Assembly (NCBI RefSeq): GCF_003473295.1
Contig: NZ_QRMP01000001.1
Coordinates: 248,001 to 312,000 of the forward strand
Reading direction: 5' to 3'
Source: Parabacteroides sp. AM08-6
GTDB lineage: Bacteria; Bacteroidota; Bacteroidia; Bacteroidales; Tannerellaceae
DNA length: 64,000 bases
Part shown: piece after piece, positions 53,801 to 61,795 of the stretch
Numbering within the stretch: position 1 is the first letter of the stretch
How the letters are laid out: each line of letters begins with the position of its first letter
Notes under the pieces: generated by a model
Databases searched by the model: none
What the model saw: the letters and a program-made list of their open reading frames with translations, nothing else
What the model was told of the DNA's origin: nothing
Made by a program: the position numbers and the translations under genes

Positions 53801-53861
53801 TCTGACCATTTTTGTTCTGCCGGTAACCTATTGCATATTCTTTAAGATTAAATCGGTATAA
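50820..53861 (+). CDS. RND efflux permease, AcrB/HAE superfamily
   Basis: 1013 aa, twelve membrane helices and two large periplasmic loops (the second from about residue 560 to 860). In helix 4 the usual Asp-Asp pair reads D402-N403 (GMLVDNAIVVTDN). The helix-10 lysine is present as K924 (GMNIKNAIVLVDE). So the proton relay differs from AcrB by one residue. Substrate unknown: drugs, bile salts or lipids are all possible. 5 bp before the TolC gene. Confidence 0.93.
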   Translation: MNIPKYSLENKKIIYFFLAVMLIGGIYSFFKLPKKEDSPFVIKQAVLVTQYPGATPLEVEKLITEPIEREIQSMSDVLQIKSESYFGMSKISIELQPTLDPDYMPVKWDELRRKVANIQPRLPSGASSINVSDDFGDVFGIYYALTADEGFTYDDMRDWAQKIKTELTPIPGVQKVYLFAEQTQVVNVRISVPKLANLGIDPNAIQQVLQTQNLLVNTGEISTGTYQLRVRAEGTYKDIQDIREQLIVTKGGGEVRLGDIAIVERGYMDPPSNLMRVDGKRAIGIGVATGAKDDVVAVGNAVANHLQEMEQLFPVGMELKTIYPENKIADEANNGFILNLIESLLIVIVIIFIVMGSRAGMLVGSSLLFSVGGTLLIMLIWGVGLNRTSLAAFIIAMGMLVDNAIVVTDNAQIGIKRGLSRYQALIEGATKPQWALLGATFIAVCSFLPMYLAPASVAEIVKPLFIVLGVSLGLSWILALTQTTTFGNFILKEAKPGQAKDPYDTKLYHKFEKVLGRLIKRRYVTLTSVVATLFLSLFIMSIMPQSFFPIMNKPYFRADLIFPEGYGIDDVEKSVLKVEEYLKSNDKIKSYSFTMGGSPVRYYLASSSIGPKPNFANVLIETKEAKYAQAEEEKFYNYMVANYPNILTRSALFALSPVPDAAIEIGFIGDNIDTLVALTERAKEIARKYDMVMEVRDSWGNKVPVWKPLYSQEKGLRLGITRQQVAYSLRSATNGVPLGEYREGDVFMPILLKDADRDSMNLNDIKTLPVYSAKGRSVKVEQVIDEFSLDYEYNVVRRFNRQRCMMMQCEPKRGANTMAAFSHLWEEVQKEVKVPEGYKLQYFGEQYEQDKGNKAIAANIPLMFGLIYVTLLFLFPKYYRKPVLIMCMLPLIFIGVVLGLLVFGKSLDFFAMLGLLGLIGMNIKNAIVLVDEIGLQLNSGLEPINAVIEATKTRIVPVTMASGTTILGMLPLLGDAMFAGMAATIMGGLFISTILTIFVLPVTYCIFFKIKSV

Positions 53862-53866
53862 TAAAT

Positions 53867-55168
53867 ATGAAAAGTAAGATAATAATAAGTTGCATGCTGT
53901 TAGCAGTTTTTTCTTTTGTTGAAGCACAGGAAAAACCTGTTACGGTAGGCGACTATAAGCAAAAAGTGCTTGAATATAGCCGTCAGATTAAACAAAGCTC
54001 CGAAGAACGTATTGCTATGCAGCAAGCTGTTAAAGCAGCAAAGACAGCATTCTTTCCGGCTGTTGATTTTTCCGGTAATTACCAGTATCGTATTAATAAT
54101 TACGAACTGTCGATGGGAGAGGGTGTTCCCGGTAGTATCGAGATGGATCACAACACTTACAGTTTGGGAGCAACAGTGAGTCAACCTATATATGCCGGCG
54201 GACAGATTTATAACAATTACAAAGCAGCTCAGATACAAGGACAAATTGCCGGTCAGGCCGAAGAATTAACAACGGACAATATCATCTGCGCTGCGGATTT
54301 AAACTATTGGTCGGCTGCGGCTCGCAAAGGTATGTATGATGTTATGTGTCAATATGTGGATATTGTTCAGGAATTAGCTAACGTTTTGACTATCCGTTTT
54401 AATGACGGTCAAATTAGTAAGACTGATTTGCTTCAGGTACAATCCCGTTTGAAAGAAGCTGAATTAAATAAAAGCTCTGCTTATAAAGACTATCAAATAG
54501 CTTTGCAAAATTTGAATGTTCTGATGGGAGTTCCTCCAATGACACCGGTCGAGATTGCCGATTCTATCACAATGGCTCAACCATTACCGATGGAAGTGGG
54601 AGAAGAAGCAGCTTTACAGAATCGTCCTGATTTTATGATTTCAAAATTGAATATCGAATATCAGCAAAGGCAAATTAATTTATCCAAAGCCAAATATAAT
54701 CCATCTTTGGCTGTAGGTTTTCAGGGTACTTGGGGTACGCCTATGCTAAATGTTAAAGGTTCGGATAACCTTTGGACACCAGCAGTTTTTGCTTCTTTAA
54801 AAATTCCGCTGTTTCATTGGGGGGCACGTTTTAAAGAGGTTAACTCGCAGAAAGCCCTGTTACGTAGTAAAGAATACGCAATGGATAATACTCGTGACCA
54901 GATTTCCCAAGAGGTTGCTAACGCATGGACCAGTCTGACAGAAAATACCAAACAGATTTCTGTGGCGGAAGAGGCTTGCAAGATTGCAGAAGAAAATCTG
55001 GATTTGAACACTTTCAGTTATAATGAAGGTAAATTACCTATTTTGGATGTTCTTTCCGCTCAACTTTCTTGGATACAATCCTATAGCAGTTTGATACAAA
55101 CTTGGTATCAACAGAAGGCATCTCTTGCACAATATAATAAGGCTGTGGGATTACGTCGTTTGCAGTAA
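53867..55168 (+). CDS. TolC-family outer-membrane efflux protein
   Basis: 433 aa, signal peptide about 1-21 (FVEAQ). Two OEP repeats with long coiled-coil helices (QAVKAAKTAFFPAVDFSGNY in the first; INLSKAKYNPSLAVGFQG in the second). It completes the efflux operon as the outer-membrane channel. A strong two-way terminator follows. Confidence 0.93.
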   Translation: MKSKIIISCMLLAVFSFVEAQEKPVTVGDYKQKVLEYSRQIKQSSEERIAMQQAVKAAKTAFFPAVDFSGNYQYRINNYELSMGEGVPGSIEMDHNTYSLGATVSQPIYAGGQIYNNYKAAQIQGQIAGQAEELTTDNIICAADLNYWSAAARKGMYDVMCQYVDIVQELANVLTIRFNDGQISKTDLLQVQSRLKEAELNKSSAYKDYQIALQNLNVLMGVPPMTPVEIADSITMAQPLPMEVGEEAALQNRPDFMISKLNIEYQQRQINLSKAKYNPSLAVGFQGTWGTPMLNVKGSDNLWTPAVFASLKIPLFHWGARFKEVNSQKALLRSKEYAMDNTRDQISQEVANAWTSLTENTKQISVAEEACKIAEENLDLNTFSYNEGKLPILDVLSAQLSWIQSYSSLIQTWYQQKASLAQYNKAVGLRRLQ

Positions 55169-55195
55169 ACAGTAGGAATCGATAAGTATAGTTAT

Positions 55196-55238
55196 AAAAT
55201 ATCCCCTGATACAAGTCATAGTACCAGGGGATATTTTT
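55196..55238. terminator. Two-way terminator between convergent genes
   Basis: AAAATATCCCCTG (55196-55208) pairs with CAGGGGATATTTT, followed by more T. The A run on the left and T run on the right make it effective in both directions, ending the efflux operon and the histidine kinase transcript. Confidence 0.88.
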
Positions 55239-55265
55239 GTGATTTTATTTATAAAATGTAATTCT

Positions 55266-56375
55266 CTATTTGTTTATTTTGATTGAAAAGAAGAACGTAG
55301 TACCTTTTCCCTCTTCGGATTCGAACCATAGCTTTCCTCCGTGCTGTTCGACAAAATCTTTACAAAGCATTAAGCCCAAACCGGAACCTTTTTCGTTGTT
55401 TGTACCGTAAGAAGTAAAGTGCGTATTTTGTTTAAGCAGTTTATTCTGGTCTTCTTTCTTTATCCCCTTACCTGAGTCTTTTACACCTACTACGACATAA
55501 TCGCCTTCTGTTTTGGTAGAAACAACTATAGAACCTTTAGGGTAACTGAATTTAACAGCATTCGAAACAAGGTTACGAACAATTGTTTTCAGCATGTCAA
55601 TATCTACAGAACCCATTAATTCTTCTTCCATACCTTCTGTGGATATGCTGATATCTTTTTGAGTGGCCATCGGGATAAATATTTGAGCCGTACTGCTTAC
55701 AATACTGTTAATATCAGCCTCCTGCCTGTAAATATTCTGCTTATTCAATCGATTTTTCGCCCATTTCAACAAGTTGTCAAGTAACTGGAAAATTTCCTCA
55801 GAAGTTTTGTTCATCATCTGAAGCATTTCATATACTTCTTCACTAACCTGTTTTTTGTCCACCATCATCAAGATAGCATTATTCATCATTTTCAATGAAC
55901 CTAAAGGCGAACGCAGATCGTGAGCAATGACCGAATAAAGTGTATCGCGCGATTCTATAGTATTTTCGAGCTCTTGCTTGATACGTTTAATACTGAATAA
56001 TTCGTAACGATGGGCTACTCGCTTTACCAGCTCTTCCCGTTGGAAAGGCTTGGTGACATATTCTGTTGCTCCCAACTGATAACCTTTGACGATGCTTTGC
56101 ATGTCGCTTAATGCCGACATAATAACTGGAATATCATTCGTTTCCGGATTGCTTTTAAGATGTTGCAAGACTTCATATCCGTCCATTTCCGGCATCATGA
56201 TATCAAGTAATATCAGGTTAGGATGCTTTTCCTGTGCGATACGTAAAGCTTTTGCTCCACTGTCTGTAGTGAGCAATGTATACCCTTCTTTTTTTAAGAT
56301 AGCTTGTACAAGCATGACGTTGGTAGGCACATCGTCTACTACCAGAACTTTATATTGTGATGCTAAATTTTCCAT
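55266..56375 (-). CDS. Response-regulator/histidine-kinase hybrid (REC-HisKA-HATPase)
   Basis: 369 aa, soluble. Receiver domain 1-125 with phospho-acceptor D58 (LLDIMMPEMDG). A short coiled coil leads to HisKA with H152 (VIAHDLRSPLG), then HATPase with GKGIKKEDQ and GSGLGLMLCKDFVEQHGG. The order receiver-then-kinase and the lack of any sensor domain suggest that its kinase is controlled by phosphorylation of its own receiver. It lies 98 bp downstream of a stand-alone receiver in the same direction, a likely partner. Confidence 0.92.
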   Translation of the reverse strand: MENLASQYKVLVVDDVPTNVMLVQAILKKEGYTLLTTDSGAKALRIAQEKHPNLILLDIMMPEMDGYEVLQHLKSNPETNDIPVIMSALSDMQSIVKGYQLGATEYVTKPFQREELVKRVAHRYELFSIKRIKQELENTIESRDTLYSVIAHDLRSPLGSLKMMNNAILMMVDKKQVSEEVYEMLQMMNKTSEEIFQLLDNLLKWAKNRLNKQNIYRQEADINSIVSSTAQIFIPMATQKDISISTEGMEEELMGSVDIDMLKTIVRNLVSNAVKFSYPKGSIVVSTKTEGDYVVVGVKDSGKGIKKEDQNKLLKQNTHFTSYGTNNEKGSGLGLMLCKDFVEQHGGKLWFESEEGKGTTFFFSIKINK

Positions 56376-56473
56376 TAGATGTAGAACTTTTATTGATATT
56401 CAACTACTATCAATGATGCAAATGTATTGAAATCTATTGACATAATCGCCTTCTTTTTTTAAAATAAATTATA

Positions 56474-56833
56474 TTAGAGTAAAACCTTAATTCGAGTTTT
56501 TAATTCCTCAGGATTGAAAGGCTTTAAAATAAAATCATTAGCTCCTTTTTCAAAAAGTCGTTTTCTTGTACTGTCGCTCTCAATGCTAGTCATGATGAGA
56601 ATGGGAATATTACAATATTTGTCGTTGGATTTTAAATATTCGACAAAATCTTCACCGTTCATTTCAGGCATGTTCAAGTCCGAAATGATTACATCGGGAA
56701 TGTTCCCTTCCTGCAACCAATTAATAGCTTTTGTTGGATTTTCATAATATATAACTTTATAGCCTGATAAATATAGCATGATAATCCGAGCAATTTCATA
56801 CTTATCATCAACCAACAGAATAGATTTATCCAT
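56474..56833 (-). CDS. Stand-alone response-regulator receiver (CheY-like)
   Basis: 119 aa, a single receiver domain: acidic pocket VDD at 8-10, phospho-acceptor D52 (ISDLNMPEMNG), switch Thr in IMTS and Lys in LKPFNPEEL. No output domain, so it passes phosphate on or binds a partner; the hybrid kinase gene downstream is the likely one. A minus-strand -7 box (TATTTTTG in minus orientation) lies at 56867-56874. Confidence 0.9.
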   Translation of the reverse strand: MDKSILLVDDKYEIARIIMLYLSGYKVIYYENPTKAINWLQEGNIPDVIISDLNMPEMNGEDFVEYLKSNDKYCNIPILIMTSIESDSTRKRLFEKGANDFILKPFNPEELKTRIKVLL

Positions 56834-56964
56834 ATCTATAAATGTTACAGTTTGTTTCTCATTCTACAAAAATATATAAATATATTGATTTCGACTACGT
56901 TTTTGTGAAACATTTTTGAAAAAAGTGACAATCATGAAAGTCTCTTTATCTGAAAATTATTATT

Positions 56965-56972
56965 TAAGTTTG
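56965..56972 (+). promoter_or_regulatory. Possible -7 element before the GH51 gene
   Basis: TAAGTTTG matches TAnnTTTG, 36 bp before the ATG at 57008. The -33 region has only TTTA 16 bp upstream, so this is a partial match. Confidence 0.35.
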
Positions 56973-57007
56973 CACGATGGAATTAAACATGAGGCTGAAG
57001 TTTAGTC

Positions 57008-59476
57008 ATGAGTATGTGGAAGAATAGGATTGTTACATATATATTTTCTGTATTGCTATTTTCCGGATGTCATCCGGAAATGCCCGTTACATCTGTGATA
57101 TCGATTGAGGCTGATGGCCTGACTTTTCCTGTCAATAAAGAATTATACGGTTTGACAATTGAGGAAATCAATCATGCTGTCGATGGTGGTTTATATGCGG
57201 AATTAATACAAAACCGTAGTTTTGAGGATGGCGTCCCCCCTGCGAACTGTCCGTATGATCCTGTCCGTAAAGTATTGACTACTCCAAACGGTTGGACAAT
57301 TCCTTTTATTCCAGCAGATAGTGTTTCGGGATGGCGTAGGTTATCTCCCGGTTCTTATATGTATCCGGATACTAAAGAGTTGATTAATGATAAGAACCGC
57401 CGTTCCCTCCTCGTTTCTGTATCCGCAACAGCAGAAACCGGACGGGGTGGGGTGGCTGCCGAAGGATATGGCGGTATTCCTGTCAGGGAAGGTGAAAAAT
57501 ATGATTTATCTCTTTTTATGAAAGGCGTTTCAATGGTTCCGAAAACGATAAGTATTGCTTTATCCGACTCGACCGGCGCGACAACTCTCAGTGATGTTTT
57601 CCGTATAGCTCCCGGCTATGAATGGAAAAAATACCAACATACTTTTACTGCCACTGCCAGTACGGATAAGGCGATATTGACCATAACTTCTGATAGTTCG
57701 ACTGTTTTCTGGCTGGATGTCGTTTCTCTGTTTCCGCAAAACACATGGAAAGGACGCCCGAACGGTTTACGTCCGGATTTAATGGAAATGATTGCCGCTC
57801 TGAATCCGCAATTCATCCGTTTTCCGGGTGGTAGTTTTGTGGAAGGATATACCGCAGGAACGTATCCGGTCTGGAAAGAAACTGTCGGGGATATTTCCAC
57901 CCGTAAATATTTTTGGAATATATATGCTTATGGTACGACCAATGGAGTTGGCTACCACGAATATTTGCAGATGTGTGAAGATTTGGGGGCAGAGCCTATC
58001 TATGTTATAAACAGTGGGGTTACTAATCAAAACCGTCGTCCGCGCTATGAAGATATAACGACGATGGATAAGCTTGTACAGGATGCTTTGGATGCAATTG
58101 CATATGCCAATGCACCGGCCGATTCGACATTGGGAGCCATGCGTGCAGCGCATGGACACGCAGAGCCGTTTCATTTGAAATATGTGGAAATCGGTAGCGA
58201 GAACTACGGACCGGAATATACAAAACGTTTTAATCTGTTTAAAAAAGCAATAAATGAAACCTATCCGGATATAACCGTAATAAGCAGTTCCGTCGTTCAG
58301 GGAAAGATGCGGAATGAATGGTCTGATGCGCATTTTTACGCAAACGAACCTTTCTTGATAAGTAATTACGACCGATATGGAGCTTCACGCTATATACGGC
58401 GTTCTTCTCCTGTTTTTATTGGAGAATTCAAACAGACTGATGCCGGAACGCAGGGATCTTTGCGGGCAGCTATCGGGGAAGCTTGTTTTCTGGTTGGAGC
58501 CGAAAATAGTCAGGATATGGTGAAACGGTTGGCGTATTCGCCAATACTGGGAAATACGAATTATCCTTTTCAGCGTTATCCGGCTATTCTTTTTAATAAT
58601 GGAAAAGCGGTAGGAACTCCTTCTTATTATTTATTAAAAATGTTTGCGGACAACCGTGGTGAAGAGGTATTGAAAACTACGGTGGATACTTATCTGCGTC
58701 CTCAGGTTACTTTTGGTAGGCCGGGTATTGAAATGTTCGACAACAGTTATGAAATAAAAGAAGCAAAGATAGATGACGTACCGATTGCGGATGCTACGAT
58801 AATGACCGGAGGATGGAAAGTGAACAACGGAATGTTAATACCAGATGCCAATCGTTGGAATTATATTCTGGCCGGTAATCCGGAGACACACGATTATACA
58901 TTTTCTGCTGATATAAAACGTACGAAAGGAAGCGGACAGATACAATTCCGGGTACGCGACAACGGTTTAAGTGGCGAGCAAAGCGATTATGTAGGCATGA
59001 CTATTGGTTCTGGTATTTGTGAATTTTACCGGCAATCGGGTGGGGTAAGGGATACGCTTCGTACGCCGGTTGTCTATCCGTTCCAGAGCAACCGATGGTA
59101 TCGTATAAAGATGGAATGTCGGAATGACCAGTTTCGCTGTTATATAAATGATACGTTGATACATGAAGTTTCTCTTTCACCGCTTCCTTCTCTAGTATCG
59201 GTTGCTACATTAGATAAGAGTAAATCCTGTATTATCTTGAAAGTGGTAAATACTACCCAGCATGAAGAGAAAACAGAATTACACATAAACGGCATAGAAA
59301 TTAAAAATACAGCAGAGGTGACACAATTGACCGGGGCGCCTGATGCTTGTAATACGTTCCTTAATCCGGAAACAATTGTGCCTGAAGTAAAACAAATCTC
59401 TTTCTCTATGGGTGGCACTATTATCTACAGTTTTCCTCCCAACTCGGTAACAATCTTAAAATTGAACATCGACTAA
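57008..59476 (+). CDS. Alpha-L-arabinofuranosidase-like lipoprotein (GH51)
   Basis: 822 aa, lipoprotein leader (LFSGC). Residues about 35-60 show the GH51 start LYGLTIEEINHAVDGGLYAE. A CBM4/9-like insert lies at about 95-235, then the (beta/alpha)8 barrel with acid/base E398 (EIGSENYG) and nucleophile E473 (FIGEFKQTD), and the C-terminal arabinofuranosidase domain. A concanavalin-like segment occupies about 590-750. It removes arabinofuranose from plant pectin or arabinoxylan. Its neighbours are not carbohydrate genes, so it is a lone enzyme. Confidence 0.88.
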   Translation: MSMWKNRIVTYIFSVLLFSGCHPEMPVTSVISIEADGLTFPVNKELYGLTIEEINHAVDGGLYAELIQNRSFEDGVPPANCPYDPVRKVLTTPNGWTIPFIPADSVSGWRRLSPGSYMYPDTKELINDKNRRSLLVSVSATAETGRGGVAAEGYGGIPVREGEKYDLSLFMKGVSMVPKTISIALSDSTGATTLSDVFRIAPGYEWKKYQHTFTATASTDKAILTITSDSSTVFWLDVVSLFPQNTWKGRPNGLRPDLMEMIAALNPQFIRFPGGSFVEGYTAGTYPVWKETVGDISTRKYFWNIYAYGTTNGVGYHEYLQMCEDLGAEPIYVINSGVTNQNRRPRYEDITTMDKLVQDALDAIAYANAPADSTLGAMRAAHGHAEPFHLKYVEIGSENYGPEYTKRFNLFKKAINETYPDITVISSSVVQGKMRNEWSDAHFYANEPFLISNYDRYGASRYIRRSSPVFIGEFKQTDAGTQGSLRAAIGEACFLVGAENSQDMVKRLAYSPILGNTNYPFQRYPAILFNNGKAVGTPSYYLLKMFADNRGEEVLKTTVDTYLRPQVTFGRPGIEMFDNSYEIKEAKIDDVPIADATIMTGGWKVNNGMLIPDANRWNYILAGNPETHDYTFSADIKRTKGSGQIQFRVRDNGLSGEQSDYVGMTIGSGICEFYRQSGGVRDTLRTPVVYPFQSNRWYRIKMECRNDQFRCYINDTLIHEVSLSPLPSLVSVATLDKSKSCIILKVVNTTQHEEKTELHINGIEIKNTAEVTQLTGAPDACNTFLNPETIVPEVKQISFSMGGTIIYSFPPNSVTILKLNID

Positions 59477-59538
59477 AAAGCGATTGACACTCTGTTCTTC
59501 ATTTATGCGTTTCACTGTCACATCGATACGTTAAAAAG

Positions 59539-59604
59539 AGTTACATGTGCGGGTAATTCATTTTACCCGCCATATTAATCTCTTTTACCCGCTATTGTAG
59601 TGAC
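59539..59604. repeat. TTTTACCCGC repeats, 22-bp period
   Basis: TTTTACCCGC occurs at 59561 and 59583, 22 bp apart, and its inverse GCGGGTAA at 59549-59556. GCGGGTAA and TTACCCGC form a 22-nt hairpin at 59549-59570. A degenerate third copy (GTTACATGTG) lies one period upstream. Weaker than the other blocks but with the same spacing. Confidence 0.7.
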
Positions 59605-59750
59605 ATTTTGATAATCGTATGAATCGATTACCGGGATTTTTTGTCTACGTCTTTACAGGGTTTTGCAATCACTTCCGCCAAGGGAGAAAGCCGGAATACC
59701 GCTATTATATAGATAAGGCTTATATTTCAATAGATAAAACCTATCTGCTA

Positions 59751-59784
59751 TTTGAATAATCATGGATAAAACAATCTAAATTTG
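59751..59784 (+). promoter_or_regulatory. Probable promoter of the cytochrome c peroxidase gene
   Basis: TTTG (59751-59754) and TAAATTTG (59777-59784) match both consensus boxes; the 22-nt gap is slightly long. The start would be about 25 nt before the ATG at 59815. Confidence 0.45.
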
Positions 59785-59814
59785 TGCCTAACAAATCTAA
59801 ATAAACCAATATTT

Positions 59815-61188
59815 ATGCTTAACACTATTCATTGTAAGAAGGCTTGTATGCCTTTCGGATTGCTTGTATTGGCATTGCTTCTGCCTTCCTGTTCCTCCTC
59901 GGAATATAAGCAGTATGCAGATAATCAGGCGAAACAAGTAGCTTCCATCATTCGCAAAAACGGATGTTTGGAATGTCATTCGGCTACGGCCAAAGTTCCA
60001 TTCTATGGTAAACTGCCCCTTATCGGACCGGTTGTACAAGCCGATATGAAAGAAGGAACCCGCTATTTGGACTTGACAGATATGGTAAACGCGCTCGACA
60101 ATGGCAAGCCGGTCTCTGAAGTTGATTTAGCTAAAGTTGAAAATACAGCATTGAGTGGTAGTATGCCTCCCATCAAATATTCCGGCATGCATTGGGGAAC
60201 CAACCTGAACAGCGACGAAAAAGCGGTTATCATAGCTTGGGCTAAAGATGTCCGCAAAAAGAACTTTACAACTCCGACCGTTTCCGACGAATTTGCCAAC
60301 GAGCCAGTTCAACCTTTGATGGCTTTCTTGCCGACAGATTCAGCTAAGGTAGCTCTCGGCTTTGAGCTATATCACGATACACGCTTATCAGGCGATAATA
60401 CAATAGCTTGTGCTACTTGCCACGGCTTGAATACCGGAGGTGTGGACCGCAAGCAATATTCCGAAGGTATAAATGGCCAGTTCGGAGGTGTGAATGCTCC
60501 GACTGTCTATAATGCCGCTCTGAACATTGTACAGTTTTGGGACGGACGTGCAGCAGACTTAAAGGAACAAGCTGCCGGCCCTCCATTGAATCCGGTTGAA
60601 ATGGGTAGCCTTTCATTCGATGAAATTTCGGCGAAATTGGCGGAAGACAAAGATTTAAGCGAACGCTTCCTTAAAGTTTACCCGGAAGGTTTCAATCAGT
60701 CTACTATCACGGATGCAATTGCTGAATTTGAAAAGACTTTGCTTACTCCGTCCCGTTTCGATAAATATCTGATGGGGGATAAGAATGCGCTTACGGCCGA
60801 AGAACTGGAGGGATACCGTTTATTTAAAGATAATAAATGTGCAACCTGCCATACCGGTGTGAACATGGGCGGACAGTCCTATGAATACATGGGCATCAAG
60901 AAAAGCTACTTCGATTATCGGGGAACCGGCCTGACAGATGGTGATAACGGACGTTTTGCCGTAACAAAAAACGAACAGGACCGGCATAAGTTTAAAACTC
61001 CGACCTTGCGTAATGTAATGATTACTCCTCCGTATATGCATGACGGTTCGATTACTTCTGTAGAAGACGCAATCCGCATCATGCACCAGTTCCAGATTGG
61101 AAAAAATATATCTGATGATGAAACAGCAAAGATTGTACTGTTCCTGAACACTCTTACCGGAGAATATGAGGGAAAGCTATTGCAGTAA
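59815..61188 (+). CDS. Three-heme cytochrome c peroxidase (MauG/CCP family) lipoprotein
   Basis: 457 aa from ATG 59815; an upstream TTG at 59782 would place the promoter box inside the gene and is rejected. Lipoprotein leader (LLLPSC, C26). Three CxxCH heme motifs: C51-C54-H55, C199-C202-H203 (CATCHGLNTGG) and C342-C345-H346 (CATCHTGVNMGG). Residues from about 165 match the two-heme peroxidase domain; the first heme sits in an extra N-terminal cytochrome c-like domain that probably brings electrons. It reduces hydrogen peroxide in the periplasm, or acts as terminal oxidase of electron transfer to peroxide. Confidence 0.9.
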   Translation: MLNTIHCKKACMPFGLLVLALLLPSCSSSEYKQYADNQAKQVASIIRKNGCLECHSATAKVPFYGKLPLIGPVVQADMKEGTRYLDLTDMVNALDNGKPVSEVDLAKVENTALSGSMPPIKYSGMHWGTNLNSDEKAVIIAWAKDVRKKNFTTPTVSDEFANEPVQPLMAFLPTDSAKVALGFELYHDTRLSGDNTIACATCHGLNTGGVDRKQYSEGINGQFGGVNAPTVYNAALNIVQFWDGRAADLKEQAAGPPLNPVEMGSLSFDEISAKLAEDKDLSERFLKVYPEGFNQSTITDAIAEFEKTLLTPSRFDKYLMGDKNALTAEELEGYRLFKDNKCATCHTGVNMGGQSYEYMGIKKSYFDYRGTGLTDGDNGRFAVTKNEQDRHKFKTPTLRNVMITPPYMHDGSITSVEDAIRIMHQFQIGKNISDDETAKIVLFLNTLTGEYEGKLLQ

Positions 61189-61231
61189 TTTATAAAATAG
61201 TTATATTTGAAGGTTTAAAAATATAGCGTAC

Positions 61232-61705
61232 ATGCCCTTCCGTCTGATACATATCGTTTCCCTGCTCATTGCTTTTCAAGGCATGGGGAAGATATGGAGC
61301 CAGGAGGAAGGGCTTGCTTCATATTATCATGAACGTTTTCATGGCAGAAAATCTTCCAGCGGACGTGTACACGACCGGAATGAATTAGTCGCGGCTCATC
61401 GTACTTATCCTTTCGGTACTTTCCTTCGCGTGACAAACTTATCTAATATGAAATCCGTGATTGTCTGTGTCACAGACCGCGGTCCTTTCAGGAAAGGGCG
61501 TATTATCGATGTTTCAGCCAGTGCCGCAGAAATACTTGATTTCAAAAAAAAGGGGGTAACACGTGTACGGGTAGAAGAGGTTCCTTCGGCTTCGGACTTA
61601 CGTTGGCTGGATTTGATTTATCCTAAAATACCATACCTTGAAATAGAATACCTTCAGCCTCTTCCTCCCCTTATGATAAGGATAGAAAGGAAGAATTCTA
61701 ATTAA
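61232..61705 (+). CDS. rlpA: RlpA-like double-psi beta-barrel protein
   Basis: 157 aa, signal peptide about 1-24 (IWSQ). The DPBB signature is clear: GLASYYHERFHGRKSSSG, then AAHRTYPFGTFLRVTN and VTDRGPFRKGRIIDVS, including the catalytic Asp region. RlpA proteins cleave or bind denuded peptidoglycan; there is no SPOR domain here, so septal targeting as in E. coli is not indicated. It stands 43 bp after the peroxidase gene. Confidence 0.88.
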   Translation: MPFRLIHIVSLLIAFQGMGKIWSQEEGLASYYHERFHGRKSSSGRVHDRNELVAAHRTYPFGTFLRVTNLSNMKSVIVCVTDRGPFRKGRIIDVSASAAEILDFKKKGVTRVRVEEVPSASDLRWLDLIYPKIPYLEIEYLQPLPPLMIRIERKNSN

Positions 61706-61795
61706 ATTTTAATTTCATCTAAGAGTTTTCTAATCGGATACGGAAGGTTAGAAAAAGTGCACCTTGTACATTTGCCGGTAAAAAGGAAAAAGCAA

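Larger units (their letters stand above)
59477..59814. other. Intergenic region with repeats and a promoter
   Basis: No gene seen in these 338 bp. It contains the ACCCGC repeat block (59539-59604) and a promoter for the peroxidase gene (59751-59784). Confidence 0.5.

Noticed and set aside
59782..59814. Earlier TTG start for the cytochrome c peroxidase
   Set aside because: It would overlap the promoter box TAAATTTG and bury the lipoprotein leader behind 11 extra residues.
61757..61795. Earlier GTG start for the second TolC-like gene
   Set aside because: It adds a basic stretch before a complete signal peptide; the ATG at 61796 is better.
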